Positions 46,730-56,076 of a stretch of 64,000 nt of DNA are shown piece after piece. This DNA is from NBLH01 sp050296515 (lineage in GTDB: Bacteria; Bacteroidota; Bacteroidia; Bacteroidales; NBLH01): contig JBNKRJ010000105.1 in assembly GCA_050296515.1 (NCBI GenBank), positions 4,956-68,955 of the forward strand. The letters are read 5' to 3'. The position numbers and the translations under genes were made by a program. The notes under the pieces are model-generated. The model worked only from the letters and a program-made list of their open reading frames with translations. It did no database searches and was not told the origin of the DNA. Position 1 is the stretch's first letter, and the number at the start of each line of letters is the position of its first letter.

Positions 46730-48451
46730 ATGAAAACAGATATGAAAAAAATAATATTTATTGTCTTATTTATCGTCCCATTCCTGTTTGCAGGTTGTGG
46801 AGAAAAATTTCTTGATTCGGAAAACTTGACTGAAAAAGACCTGGGCAACTATTATTCAAACGAAACTGATATTTCAGAAGCTTTGGCTGCTGTATATGCT
46901 TGTTTGCCAATTGATAACGGGTCTAACCACCAAATACTGATTTCCAATATTTTAGGTGATGATTGTTTTAGTGGAGGAGGTACCAACGATATTCAAACAA
47001 TTGGAACCGATATGTTCCAATTTGTAACTGAAGATCAATACCTTCCTATGTACGAATTAAGTTATACTGGTATAGGAAGGGCTAATTCGTTGATTAAAGC
47101 TTTCGAAGAAGGCAAACCTTCTTTTAAAAATGAATCAGACTTAAACCAGGCTTGGGGCGAAGCTTATTTTCTAAGGGCTTTTCTTTATTTCAGACTGGCT
47201 CAATTCTTTGGTGATGTTCCTTTAAATGTTTCTTTAGAGGCAGATGTCTTAAAAAGAAACCCTGCTTCGGAAGTATATGCACAAATTGCTTCAGACTTAA
47301 TCAATGCTGTTGAAAAATTGGCTGATACACCTTATGCTTCAATATCAAGTAATAGAAGAGGCCATGCAACCAAATGGGCTGCGGAATCATTAATGGCACG
47401 TGTATACTTATTTTACACAGGTTATTATGATCAAGATTTAACAACCACTGGTGGAGAAACAGTTACGCAAAGTCAGGTTGTTACGATGCTAGAAGATGTA
47501 ATTAACAACAGTGGACATGGACTATTAGACAATTATGAAAGCCTTTGGCCTTTTTCGTATACAGGCGATGATCCAACTGATACTTTGAGCTACAACTATT
47601 ATTACTATGGTCGGGGTGATACTATTACCTGGGCAGGTGATGATAATAAAGAAGTTATTTTTGCAGTAAAATATTCGCCTAATGGTGATTGGGGTAATAC
47701 AGGAAGACTTTCATATAGTAACCAATACGTTCTATTTACTAGTGTTCGCGCCAATAATTATCCACCTTTTGGAGCAGGATGGGGGATTGGTAGTGTAAAT
47801 CCTCAACTAAAAGATAGTTATGAAGATGGTGATATCCGACGCCAGGCAACCATTATTGACAATACAGATCCAAACGAAGGACGAGTTTTTTCCGAATACG
47901 AATGGGGAGGCTGGAACTGTGCCAATGAAACTGGACTTTGGAATAAAAAATATACCAGTATTATACAAGATCTTGACGATCCAAGTACTACTGATGTGAA
48001 TGAGGCAAATGACTCAACCGGTTATTCAGGAATGTTCTATTACCTTTACGGAGGAACAAACAACATGCAATTATGGAACATGCAGGATGATATCATCATA
48101 AGGTTTGCCGATGTTTTATTAATGCACTCAGAATTGACTAAAACAGATGTTGGTTTGAATCTGGTGAGGGCAAGAGTAGGCCTGGATCCTGTTGGATATT
48201 CACTGGAGAACCTTAAATCGGAACGTAGGCACGAGTTAGCACTTGAGGGATTGCGTTATTACGACTTACTGCGTTGGGGCGATGCAAAAACTGCAATCGA
48301 AGCAGCTAATGGTATTTCAGTATTAACGGAAAATCTTGAAACTTCCTATAGCGTTTCATTTAGTTGGGATCGTGCATTCGTTAAATTCCCTGAGAGCCAA
48401 ATACGTCTTTCTAACGGTAGAATGGAACAAACACCTGGTTGGGGTAACTAA
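46730..48451 (+). CDS. SusD-type binding lipoprotein of the mannan locus
   Basis: A 573-residue lipoprotein (FLFAGC). ATG 46730 or ATG 46742 could be the start; both keep the signal. The mature N-terminus (GEKFLDSENLTEKDL), EAYFLRAFLYFRLAQFFGDVP and the C-terminal SERRHELALEGLRYYDLLRWGDA are clear SusD marks. It is the lid and ligand-binding partner of the preceding SusC. A hairpin in the 138-base gap to the next gene may set the ratio of the products. Confidence 0.94.
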   Translation: MKTDMKKIIFIVLFIVPFLFAGCGEKFLDSENLTEKDLGNYYSNETDISEALAAVYACLPIDNGSNHQILISNILGDDCFSGGGTNDIQTIGTDMFQFVTEDQYLPMYELSYTGIGRANSLIKAFEEGKPSFKNESDLNQAWGEAYFLRAFLYFRLAQFFGDVPLNVSLEADVLKRNPASEVYAQIASDLINAVEKLADTPYASISSNRRGHATKWAAESLMARVYLFYTGYYDQDLTTTGGETVTQSQVVTMLEDVINNSGHGLLDNYESLWPFSYTGDDPTDTLSYNYYYYGRGDTITWAGDDNKEVIFAVKYSPNGDWGNTGRLSYSNQYVLFTSVRANNYPPFGAGWGIGSVNPQLKDSYEDGDIRRQATIIDNTDPNEGRVFSEYEWGGWNCANETGLWNKKYTSIIQDLDDPSTTDVNEANDSTGYSGMFYYLYGGTNNMQLWNMQDDIIIRFADVLLMHSELTKTDVGLNLVRARVGLDPVGYSLENLKSERRHELALEGLRYYDLLRWGDAKTAIEAANGISVLTENLETSYSVSFSWDRAFVKFPESQIRLSNGRMEQTPGWGN

Positions 48452-48523
48452 AGTGGAATAATTTATGGAACAGGGGTAAATTACCTTGCTCCAATTGAAT
48501 TTTTCAAATTAAATTTTTATGAA

Positions 48524-48558
48524 ATGAAACAAGTCCCGATGCTTCGGGATGGTTTCAT
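48524..48558 (+). promoter_or_regulatory. Intra-operon hairpin between SusD and surface lipoprotein genes
   Basis: ATGAAAC and TCCCGA pair with TCGGGA and GTTTCAT around a 4-base loop. No T-run follows, so transcript processing or stability control is more likely than termination. Confidence 0.55.
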
Positions 48559-48589
48559 CTGAGAAGTTGAAATAAAAAAAAATAAACTG

Positions 48590-49480
48590 ATGAAAAAAAA
48601 TATATTATTCGTATTTATTGGAGGGTTGTTGTTATTCGCAGCCTGTAATCCAATAGAAAAAAGAGACAGCCTTTCTCCAGCGCTTTCAGTGGAAGAGTTA
48701 GATAGTAAGGTTTCTGTTACTTTAACCGGTAATACTGTAAGCTGTTCTGTTGATCATACGTGTATTGCTTATTGGACAACAAATTCTGGGAAACAAGGTG
48801 TTGGAGAAGATCTTGAGTTTTATTTACCTTTGCGAGGAGACTATACTGTTACATGTACTGTAATTAGCGATGCGGAAAAAGTGTCAATAACCAGAAATGT
48901 TGTTGTTCCAGAAAGTGATCCAGATTATTATAGCAGCCCATTATGGGATCTTCTTACAAATGGTCCTGATGGTAAAACCTGGGTTTGGGCTACTGATAAG
49001 CCAGAAGCAACCATTTGGGGGGTAGCTCCATGGTTCTCTGACCCACAAATCGTTAATGGTACTGGAATATGGTGGGGGCAAAATTTCCCAGATATTGAAG
49101 GACAGGGTACTTCTGCTGACGATGAATTGTACTTTGATCTAAACCAGTCTCACCATTATGTATTAACACAGACAGGTGCTGATGCTAAACCAGGTAGTGG
49201 AAGTGGTTCTTTCGATATGGATCTTAGTGAGGATAATATGTTGTTATGGAGTGCTGATGGTAGTGTTTTCTCATATGGAACAATTACTTTTACAAACAGC
49301 ACAATTCCTATTGCCTCTAATGATGGCGGAGACTATCATTACACATATGACATCCTTAAACTTACAGCGGACGAACTTGTTCTAGCCTACTTTGTTGATG
49401 GTGTAGATAGAGCAACAGAAGGTGCCTGGGGCCCATGTTGGGTTTACCAGTTTAAAAGAAAAGGTTATTCATATAAATAA
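48590..49480 (+). CDS. Surface lipoprotein in SusE/F position of the mannan locus
   Basis: A 296-residue lipoprotein (LLFAAC). Residues about 30-110 look like a PKD/Ig-like domain (YWTTNSGKQGVGED, LRGDYTVTCTV). The C-terminal half is rich in exposed Trp (WVWATDKPEATIWG, GIWWGQNF) with a jelly-roll-like pattern. There are no catalytic motifs. By position and make-up it is a surface glycan-binding protein for mannan. A terminator follows. Confidence 0.8.
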   Translation: MKKNILFVFIGGLLLFAACNPIEKRDSLSPALSVEELDSKVSVTLTGNTVSCSVDHTCIAYWTTNSGKQGVGEDLEFYLPLRGDYTVTCTVISDAEKVSITRNVVVPESDPDYYSSPLWDLLTNGPDGKTWVWATDKPEATIWGVAPWFSDPQIVNGTGIWWGQNFPDIEGQGTSADDELYFDLNQSHHYVLTQTGADAKPGSGSGSFDMDLSEDNMLLWSADGSVFSYGTITFTNSTIPIASNDGGDYHYTYDILKLTADELVLAYFVDGVDRATEGAWGPCWVYQFKRKGYSYK

Positions 49481-49497
49481 ATTAGAATATTAGTGAT

Positions 49498-49532
49498 TAA
49501 AGAAGTTGCTTTTAGCAGCTTCTTTATATTTT
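49498..49532 (+). terminator. Terminator after the SusC/SusD/lipoprotein genes
   Basis: AAGAAGTTGC and GCAGCTTCTT form a stem with a 4-base loop, followed by TATATTTT. Confidence 0.75.
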
Positions 49533-49668
49533 CTGAATACAGTGAAGAATAATATAAGAATGAATTTACTCAAAAATGGATTTTAAAACAAGAAATCAAT
49601 CGTTATACTAACCTATAAAAAGCACATTATAATATTTACCTCTTATCACTAACCCAATAATTAACCTC

Positions 49669-51672
49669 ATGAAAATAAAAATACTAATGATATTGATGGT
49701 ATTCATTGCTATTTGGGGATGTAAAAAAGAAGAAGGAAGTGATGGTGTTCCTCCTAAAATGACTACTACTCAACCAACAAACGGGGCAACCAATATCCCT
49801 CTTATTACTGATATTTATGTGAATTATGATTCTGATATTGCATTAAACAATGATTATCAAGTTACAGTGAACGGAAATCAAAAAGCAGTCAGTGTATCAG
49901 GAAAACAATTATTAATTGATGTTGAGCTAGAAGAAGGTACTACTTATAATGTGAATGTTTCTGGCAATTCAGTAAAAGATCTTGATGGGGACTTTGCTGA
50001 AGCTGTAAGTTTTTCGTTTACAACAAGGTTACCAAATCCACATGTTGTAACCAGTAATCCACTTGATGCTGCAACAAACCAGGAGACTTCCGTTGAAGTC
50101 TATGTTATTTATGACGAAAATATTGAACTGGCTCCTGGTTATTCAATTACATTGAATGGATCCACTACAACTGCCGCCATTACTGATGGAACAAAATTAG
50201 AGATAGATGCAATATTAGAAGAAGGAGTTAATTACACAATTAATATTTCAGGTAATTCTATAAAAGATGTTGACGGAAATTTTGCAGAATCGTACAGTTT
50301 TTCTTTTCAAACAAAAGCTCCATTGGGTCTTCCCAGTGATGGAAAATACGAGGCTGAAAATGCAACATTTTCGTCTACCTTATCTATTTTAACTGATGTT
50401 GTTGGGTATTCAGGAACAGGATATGTTGGAAAATTTGAAAATTCTAGCGATTATTTGACATTTAAACCAAATGGAATACCTGAAGGATTTTATAATGTGT
50501 ATATTGGTTACACAACAGCCGGATGGGGCTCTAAAGTTTGTAGTATTGATGCTAATGGAGTAACAAGTGATATTGCACTAAGCGACTTATCTGGTTTTGA
50601 AGAAGTTAAAGTGGGAAGAATTAAATTTACAACTTACAATAATGAGGTAACAATAACTCCAAATTGGACCTGGTTTGCAATTGATTATATAAGATTGGAA
50701 GCAACTACGGCTACCGGAGATCCTTTCAATATCGATGTAAACCTGACAACTCCAAACCCATCATTACAAGCAACAAACGTCTACAACTTTCTAAAAGAAA
50801 ACTTTCAACAAAATATAATTTCAGGTACTATGGCTGCTCACAGTACCAATATCAATGAAGCCACCTGGGTACACGACCAAACCGGGAAATGGCCTGCCCT
50901 GACGGGTTTTGATTTCATTGATCACACATGGCCGGATCAAAACTGGGTTGAATATGAAGCTCCTTTAACTTTAAGTAAAGATTGGTGGGGTAATAATGGT
51001 TTGGTTACCATATCATGGCATTGGCGCGACCCATTAACAAAAAGTGGTTCATTTTATACAGACGAAACCACTTTTGACATTACTAAAATAAACGACCTAA
51101 ATTCCGATGAATACAAGGCAATGATAGTTGATATAGATACTATTGCAGGGTACCTGCGTCAATTCAAAGAGGCAAATATTCCTGTTTTATGGAGACCCTT
51201 GCACGAAGCAGCTGGTGGTTGGTTTTGGTGGGGTGCAAAAGGCGCAGCTCCATGTAAGGCACTTTGGCAGTTAATGTACGACAGGATGGTCAATTATCAT
51301 GGATTAAATAATCTTATCTGGGTGTGGACAACTAATACCAACAGTGATGCTTTGGATTGGTATCCTGGACATGATTATGTGGATATTGTTAGCATGGATA
51401 TTTATCCTGGTGAAAATCAGCACGGTTCGCAATACATTGAATTCGATAAAGTAAAGGAAATATTTGAAGCAAGAAAAATCATAACTTTATCGGAATGTGG
51501 TTCTGTGCCTGACCCGAAACTGATGATGGAATATGGTGATACCTGGTCATGGTTTATGCCATGGAATGGCGATTTTACCAGGAGTGATAATCATAATGGT
51601 GCCACTTGGTGGGACACTTTTTTTAGCTATGATTATGTGCTTACCAGAGATTTGATGCCTGATTTGAAGTAA
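49669..51672 (+). CDS. GH26 mannanase with two Ig-like domains and a CBM
   Basis: A 667-residue lipoprotein (IAIWGC). Two Big_5-type Ig domains (about 25-115 and 118-210) are near repeats of each other (ATNIPLITDIYV and ATNQETSVEVYV). A CBM35/CBM6-like module follows (about 222-345, starting KYEAENATFSS), then the GH26 barrel (about 360-660) with acid/base E513 in RPLHEAAGGWFWWG and nucleophile E609 in LSECGSVP. The extended linker domains and CBM suggest a surface enzyme that attacks intact mannan. The next GH26 gene starts 22 bases downstream. Confidence 0.92.
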   Translation: MKIKILMILMVFIAIWGCKKEEGSDGVPPKMTTTQPTNGATNIPLITDIYVNYDSDIALNNDYQVTVNGNQKAVSVSGKQLLIDVELEEGTTYNVNVSGNSVKDLDGDFAEAVSFSFTTRLPNPHVVTSNPLDAATNQETSVEVYVIYDENIELAPGYSITLNGSTTTAAITDGTKLEIDAILEEGVNYTINISGNSIKDVDGNFAESYSFSFQTKAPLGLPSDGKYEAENATFSSTLSILTDVVGYSGTGYVGKFENSSDYLTFKPNGIPEGFYNVYIGYTTAGWGSKVCSIDANGVTSDIALSDLSGFEEVKVGRIKFTTYNNEVTITPNWTWFAIDYIRLEATTATGDPFNIDVNLTTPNPSLQATNVYNFLKENFQQNIISGTMAAHSTNINEATWVHDQTGKWPALTGFDFIDHTWPDQNWVEYEAPLTLSKDWWGNNGLVTISWHWRDPLTKSGSFYTDETTFDITKINDLNSDEYKAMIVDIDTIAGYLRQFKEANIPVLWRPLHEAAGGWFWWGAKGAAPCKALWQLMYDRMVNYHGLNNLIWVWTTNTNSDALDWYPGHDYVDIVSMDIYPGENQHGSQYIEFDKVKEIFEARKIITLSECGSVPDPKLMMEYGDTWSWFMPWNGDFTRSDNHNGATWWDTFFSYDYVLTRDLMPDLK

Positions 51673-51694
51673 AACTTATAAAAAAATTAAATCA

Positions 51695-52903
51695 ATGTTT
51701 AAAACAATAAACCCCATACTGACATCTATAGTAGTTTCTTTTTTTCTACACGGTTGTTCTCAAAGTGTTGATTCTGAAAGCAATGTCACTTCTGTGATTG
51801 ACAAGAAAGAAGTTTTGATTCAAAGAAATTCAGAAACAGAGGCTCTTTATAAGCACTTAAAAACGTTTTCAGAAACTGGTAAAATCATGTTTGGTATGGC
51901 CAATCCAACTACAATAAGGTATTTGGATGGACCTAAGAATAATGATATAGAACAGTCTGATTGCAAGGATATTACCGGATCTCACCCGGCCTTTCATGAA
52001 AGTGATTTTATGTGGTACCAGGAAGATTCTGCTTTTAAGAAATACGATTTACAAGCAATGAAAAACGCCAGTAAAAGAGGTGCTGTTTGTGGTTATTGCT
52101 GGCACATACGAGGAATGAATAGCAACGAGTTTTATGCGAAAAAGGATGGGCGTTTCACAAATGACAAAGATTTGGTAAAAAATATTGTAGCAAACGATGA
52201 CAGAAACACAAATAAGGCATTGGATTGGTATCTTAATCAAATAGATAATGATGTGATTCCTGTCTTTAAAGAACTTGGATTTCCTCTTGTTTTCAGACCT
52301 TTTCATGAAATGAATGGAAACTGGTTTTGGTGGGGAACTGATAATTGTACAACAGAAGAATACATCAAACTTTTTAGGTTAACTGTAGATTACCTGAGGA
52401 AAAATGGGATCAACAATCTGCTTTATACCTGGTCTGTTAATGTTGATGCTACTTTTGAGTTTTATCCGGGTGATAACTATGTTGATATTTTAGGTTTAGA
52501 TTCTTATGAACCAGGTATTGCATCCTGGAATCAAAAAGATAAATTTATTAATACTCTGAGAGCACTTACTGATTCGGCTTTTTCAAAAGGTAAAATAGCA
52601 GCCTTAACAGAAACCGGATGTAGAAAGGAGAATGGGAAGTTCAGGTATGTTGATGAATATCCGGATTATTGGACTGAATATGTATTAAATCCAATAATCA
52701 ACGACAAAAAAGCCAAAAGAATAGTCTGGATATTAAGCTGGTACAGTGGCGACTGGAACCATGATTTATCCGGTCAATATTATATTCCATACAAAGGGAT
52801 TAAACGGCCAAATAGTAAGGTTGCAATCGATGATTTTATGAAGTTTTACAATCATCCTGAGACTTTGTTTGAGGATGATTTACCAAATATGTATCAACAA
52901 TAG
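51695..52903 (+). CDS. GH26 mannanase lipoprotein (third)
   Basis: A 402-residue lipoprotein (FFLHGC). It is a single GH26 barrel with acid/base E205 in FRPFHEMNGNWFWWG and nucleophile E306 in ALTETGCRK; LGLDSYEP occupies the strand normally read as GFDYY. Its closest look is to the first GH26 of the cluster in size. It may be a periplasmic exo- or mannobiose-releasing enzyme, but this cannot be decided by sight. A family B repeat follows it. Confidence 0.9.
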   Translation: MFKTINPILTSIVVSFFLHGCSQSVDSESNVTSVIDKKEVLIQRNSETEALYKHLKTFSETGKIMFGMANPTTIRYLDGPKNNDIEQSDCKDITGSHPAFHESDFMWYQEDSAFKKYDLQAMKNASKRGAVCGYCWHIRGMNSNEFYAKKDGRFTNDKDLVKNIVANDDRNTNKALDWYLNQIDNDVIPVFKELGFPLVFRPFHEMNGNWFWWGTDNCTTEEYIKLFRLTVDYLRKNGINNLLYTWSVNVDATFEFYPGDNYVDILGLDSYEPGIASWNQKDKFINTLRALTDSAFSKGKIAALTETGCRKENGKFRYVDEYPDYWTEYVLNPIINDKKAKRIVWILSWYSGDWNHDLSGQYYIPYKGIKRPNSKVAIDDFMKFYNHPETLFEDDLPNMYQQ

Positions 52904-52943
52904 TAAAAAGTTGGTAGTGGAAAGTGAAAAATTGAGAGTTGTA

Positions 52944-53056
52944 ACTAGTATCAAGTCAGGTATGATATTTCTGGTGATTAGACAGGTGACAACACCTGTT
53001 TAGTGCACTTGTCAGGTGTTGTCACCTGACAAATTAGCCTTGACACGACACTAGTA
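52944..53056. repeat. Palindromic repeat family B, copy 3
   Basis: Runs from ACTAGTATCAAGTCAGG to CCTTGACACGACACTAGTA with the internal ACAGGTGACAACACCTGT hairpin. It sits between two genes of the mannan cluster. Confidence 0.92.
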
Positions 53057-53192
53057 TATCATTTAATAAATTATATCTAATGATATTAACTAAAGATATG
53101 ATTATATGCATTTAATGTCATTTTAGCATTATGAATTTTTTACTTTATAAACTTTCTACTAAATTTCAAATTAATAATAAAAAAATTTAAAA

Positions 53193-54566
53193 ATGAGAAT
53201 AAAATATATTTGGCTGTTAATTATTTTCATACAGTTAATTAGTAGTGTAGCATGTACAAAAGATGTGGTGGAGAAGAATCCTGCCCCTGAATTTAGTTCA
53301 AGTATTCCGGAAAATAATGCGATTGATGTTTTACTTTCTACAAAAGTTGAGATTGTTTTTAATGGAGTGATATCTCTTGCTTCAAATCATGGTATTATGA
53401 TTAATAATACTCCTGCTGTGGTAGAAGTTTCATCTAGCCGACTAGTTTTTGAAACTGATTTAATCTACAATACATCTTATCAAATTAACATTCCGAAAGG
53501 GGCTGTTATCAATTCTTATGGAGTACCTCTGGCAGAAGCGATTCAAATTGTGTTTAAAACCAAAGAAGCACCTATAACTAACCAATCCCTTCAGTTTGTG
53601 AAAAATATGGGAGTAGGATGGAACCTGGGTAATACTTTGGATACAAAAAGTGAAGATGAAACGGCCTGGGGGAACCCAAAAGCGAGCAAAGCGTTAATTG
53701 ATTCTGTTAAAGCAAAAGGGTTTAAGACGCTAAGAGTGCCTGTAACCTGGCAGTATCATATGGGGGCTGCTCCTGATTATACCATTGAAAAAAGCTGGTT
53801 AGACAGAGTAGAGGAAGTCGTTAATTACGGGCTGGATAATGAGATGTATGTGATTCTTAATATTCATCATGATGAAGAATGGCTTATACCAACCTATGCG
53901 GAAGCTGATAAGGTGAAAAATCAATTAGGCAAAGTATGGTCGCAGATAGCAGAAAGATTTAAGGAATATGATAATCACCTTGTGTTTGAAACATTGAACG
54001 AAACACGTTTAAAGGGCTCTCCTGAAGAATGGAGTGGTGGAACAGCAGAAGGACGGGATTGTATTAATCAATATCATCAGGTGGCTGTAGACGCTATTCG
54101 TAATACAGGAAGTAATAATGCTGACAGATACCTAATGGTTTCAACATATGGTGCTTCAGCGTCACAAGTTGCAATTGACGGTTTAAAATTACCGACTTCT
54201 GAAAATCTAATTGTGTCTATTCATAATTATTACCCTTACGAATTGTGCTTAGGCGCAAACGGGAAGAACTGGGGAGCAGATGCTGATAAAAGTGCCTTGG
54301 ATGCAGAGTTTGATAAATTGGTCTCAGCTTTTATTGGAAAAGGTGTCCCTGTAATATTGGGAGAGTGGGGAAACCTGAATCATGATAATTTGGAAGACAG
54401 AATCCGTCATGCCAAATATTATGCAGAAGGGTGCATTCAAAGAGGCATCTGTCCTATTTGGTGGGATAATGGCAACAGCAATGATTTTGGAATGATTAAC
54501 AGGTACAATTTCCAATGGATATTTCCTGAAATTGCAGATGTAATTGTAAATGCATATAAGAAATAA
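53193..54566 (+). CDS. GH5 endo-glycanase (glucanase or glucomannanase type) with Ig-like domain
   Basis: A 457-residue lipoprotein (ISSVAC). A Big_5-like Ig domain (about 30-125) precedes a GH5 barrel (about 135-455). WNLGNTLDTK and LRVPVTWQYH, acid/base E270 in TLNETR and nucleophile E391 in LGEWG mark the subfamily 4 group, which is mostly endo-beta-1,4-glucanase or xyloglucanase with some mannanase activity. In this cluster it could cut the glucose-containing parts of glucomannan. A family D repeat follows, then the epimerase gene. Confidence 0.88.
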   Translation: MRIKYIWLLIIFIQLISSVACTKDVVEKNPAPEFSSSIPENNAIDVLLSTKVEIVFNGVISLASNHGIMINNTPAVVEVSSSRLVFETDLIYNTSYQINIPKGAVINSYGVPLAEAIQIVFKTKEAPITNQSLQFVKNMGVGWNLGNTLDTKSEDETAWGNPKASKALIDSVKAKGFKTLRVPVTWQYHMGAAPDYTIEKSWLDRVEEVVNYGLDNEMYVILNIHHDEEWLIPTYAEADKVKNQLGKVWSQIAERFKEYDNHLVFETLNETRLKGSPEEWSGGTAEGRDCINQYHQVAVDAIRNTGSNNADRYLMVSTYGASASQVAIDGLKLPTSENLIVSIHNYYPYELCLGANGKNWGADADKSALDAEFDKLVSAFIGKGVPVILGEWGNLNHDNLEDRIRHAKYYAEGCIQRGICPIWWDNGNSNDFGMINRYNFQWIFPEIADVIVNAYKK

Positions 54567-54575
54567 CGATTATCA

Positions 54576-54766
54576 GGTAGTTTATACCAAGCGCAAATTG
54601 ACTTTCTTCATTTCCCCCTGCCCTAAAGGGAGTGAAGAACTTTCTCACGAGCTTGTGGGTAAAATCAATTTGCTCCCAATATAGGTTGGGGTAAACAAAT
54701 TGATTTTTCGCTTCGCTCAGGAAGGTGAACGTTTTCAAAACGAACTGATTGATTAGGTATAAACAA
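54576..54766. repeat. Interspersed palindromic repeat family D, copy 3 (longest)
   Basis: Begins GGTAGTTTATACCAAG and ends ATTAGGTATAAAC. It contains AAATCAATTTGCTCCCAATA and AAACAAATTGATTTTTCGC, shared with the copies at 9410 and 33903. About 190 bases. Confidence 0.75.
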
Positions 54767-54843
54767 CCGAACATTCGGTTAAGAAATAGAATTTTAAGTA
54801 GAATGGATTGTAATAAATATTTATAAGTGAGAAAGTTAAAGAT

Positions 54844-56076
54844 ATGATGGAGTCTGATGAAATACTAAAACAGTTAAAAGGTGAAATGACCTTAGAATTA
54901 AACAATATCCTTAATTACTGGTCAAATAAAACCGTTGATAATAAGAATGGTGGGTTTTACGGAAGAATTAATGGGAAAAGTCAACTCATTTCAACCTATG
55001 ACAAAGGAGTTATCTTAAACACACGCATTTTATGGACTTTTTCATCAGCTTATAGATTACTGGGTAATAGTGATTACCTTGAAATAGCAAACAGGGCAAA
55101 GGATTATATTATTAATCATTTTTGGGACAAAGATTTTTCAGGAGTATACTGGATGCTTGACTATAAAGGGAATCCTGTAAATAAAAAGAAACAAATTTAT
55201 GCCCAGGCCTTTGCCATTTATGCTTTAACAGAGTATTACAAGGTCACAGAGGATAGCGAGGCACTAGATTATGCCATCTGGTTGTTTGAGCTAATTGAAC
55301 GACATAGTTTTGATGAGGAAGAACCAGGATATTTTGAGGCTTATTCCGAAGACTGGGAATTACTGGAAGATTTGCGATTAAGTGAAAAAGACGCGAATGA
55401 AAAGAAAACCATGAACACTCATTTGCACATTCTTGAGGCTTATACCAACCTATTCAGAGTTTGGAAAGATGAAAAGCTTCAAGCGCAGTTAAAACAACTT
55501 ATTGAAATTTTCATTAATAGAATCATTAATGATCAAACGAACAGTTTTGATTTATTTTTTGATGAAAACTGGGAGTCAAAATCCAGGGAGACTTCATTTG
55601 GACATGATATTGAAGGCAGTTGGTTATTAATCGAAGCAGCAGAAGTTCTGGGAGACACTGTGTTACTTACAAAAGTCAAAAATATCGCTTTAAAGATGGT
55701 GAATCAGGTTGCTAAAAGGGGGATTGATAGAGATGGAGCTATAGTTCACGAGAGTAAAGAAGGGACGATTATTGATTATGATAAACATTGGTGGCCACAG
55801 GCTGAGGGGATTGTTGGTTTTATGAATGCCTGGCAGCTGACAAACAACAATGGCTACCTGTTAATTGCCCGTGATATCTGGAACTTCACAAAAGATAAAA
55901 TAATTGATAATGAAGGTGGTGAATGGTATTTCAGAGTAAACAGAGAGGGTGCGCCTTATTTTGAAGATGACAAAGTAGGGCCATGGAAATGTCCATATCA
56001 CAATGGCAGGGCTTGTATGGAAATAATTGAACGATATAATAATGTGAAAATTACAAAAGAATATGAAAAAATTTAA
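54844..56076 (+). CDS. AGE-family epimerase, probable mannobiose/cellobiose 2-epimerase
   Basis: A 410-residue cytoplasmic protein of the N-acylglucosamine 2-epimerase superfamily. The alpha/alpha-barrel shows NGGFYGRING, YAQAFAIYALTEYY, MNTHLHILEAYTNL, SFGHDIEGSWLL, KHWWPQAEG and PYHNGRACME, with the His residues expected to act as acid/base. Cellobiose 2-epimerases convert Man-beta-1,4-Man to Man-beta-1,4-Glc. That product is the substrate of the GH130_1 enzyme in this cluster, so mannobiose is the likely substrate. It overlaps the next gene by 14 bases. Confidence 0.9.
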   Translation: MMESDEILKQLKGEMTLELNNILNYWSNKTVDNKNGGFYGRINGKSQLISTYDKGVILNTRILWTFSSAYRLLGNSDYLEIANRAKDYIINHFWDKDFSGVYWMLDYKGNPVNKKKQIYAQAFAIYALTEYYKVTEDSEALDYAIWLFELIERHSFDEEEPGYFEAYSEDWELLEDLRLSEKDANEKKTMNTHLHILEAYTNLFRVWKDEKLQAQLKQLIEIFINRIINDQTNSFDLFFDENWESKSRETSFGHDIEGSWLLIEAAEVLGDTVLLTKVKNIALKMVNQVAKRGIDRDGAIVHESKEGTIIDYDKHWWPQAEGIVGFMNAWQLTNNNGYLLIARDIWNFTKDKIIDNEGGEWYFRVNREGAPYFEDDKVGPWKCPYHNGRACMEIIERYNNVKITKEYEKI

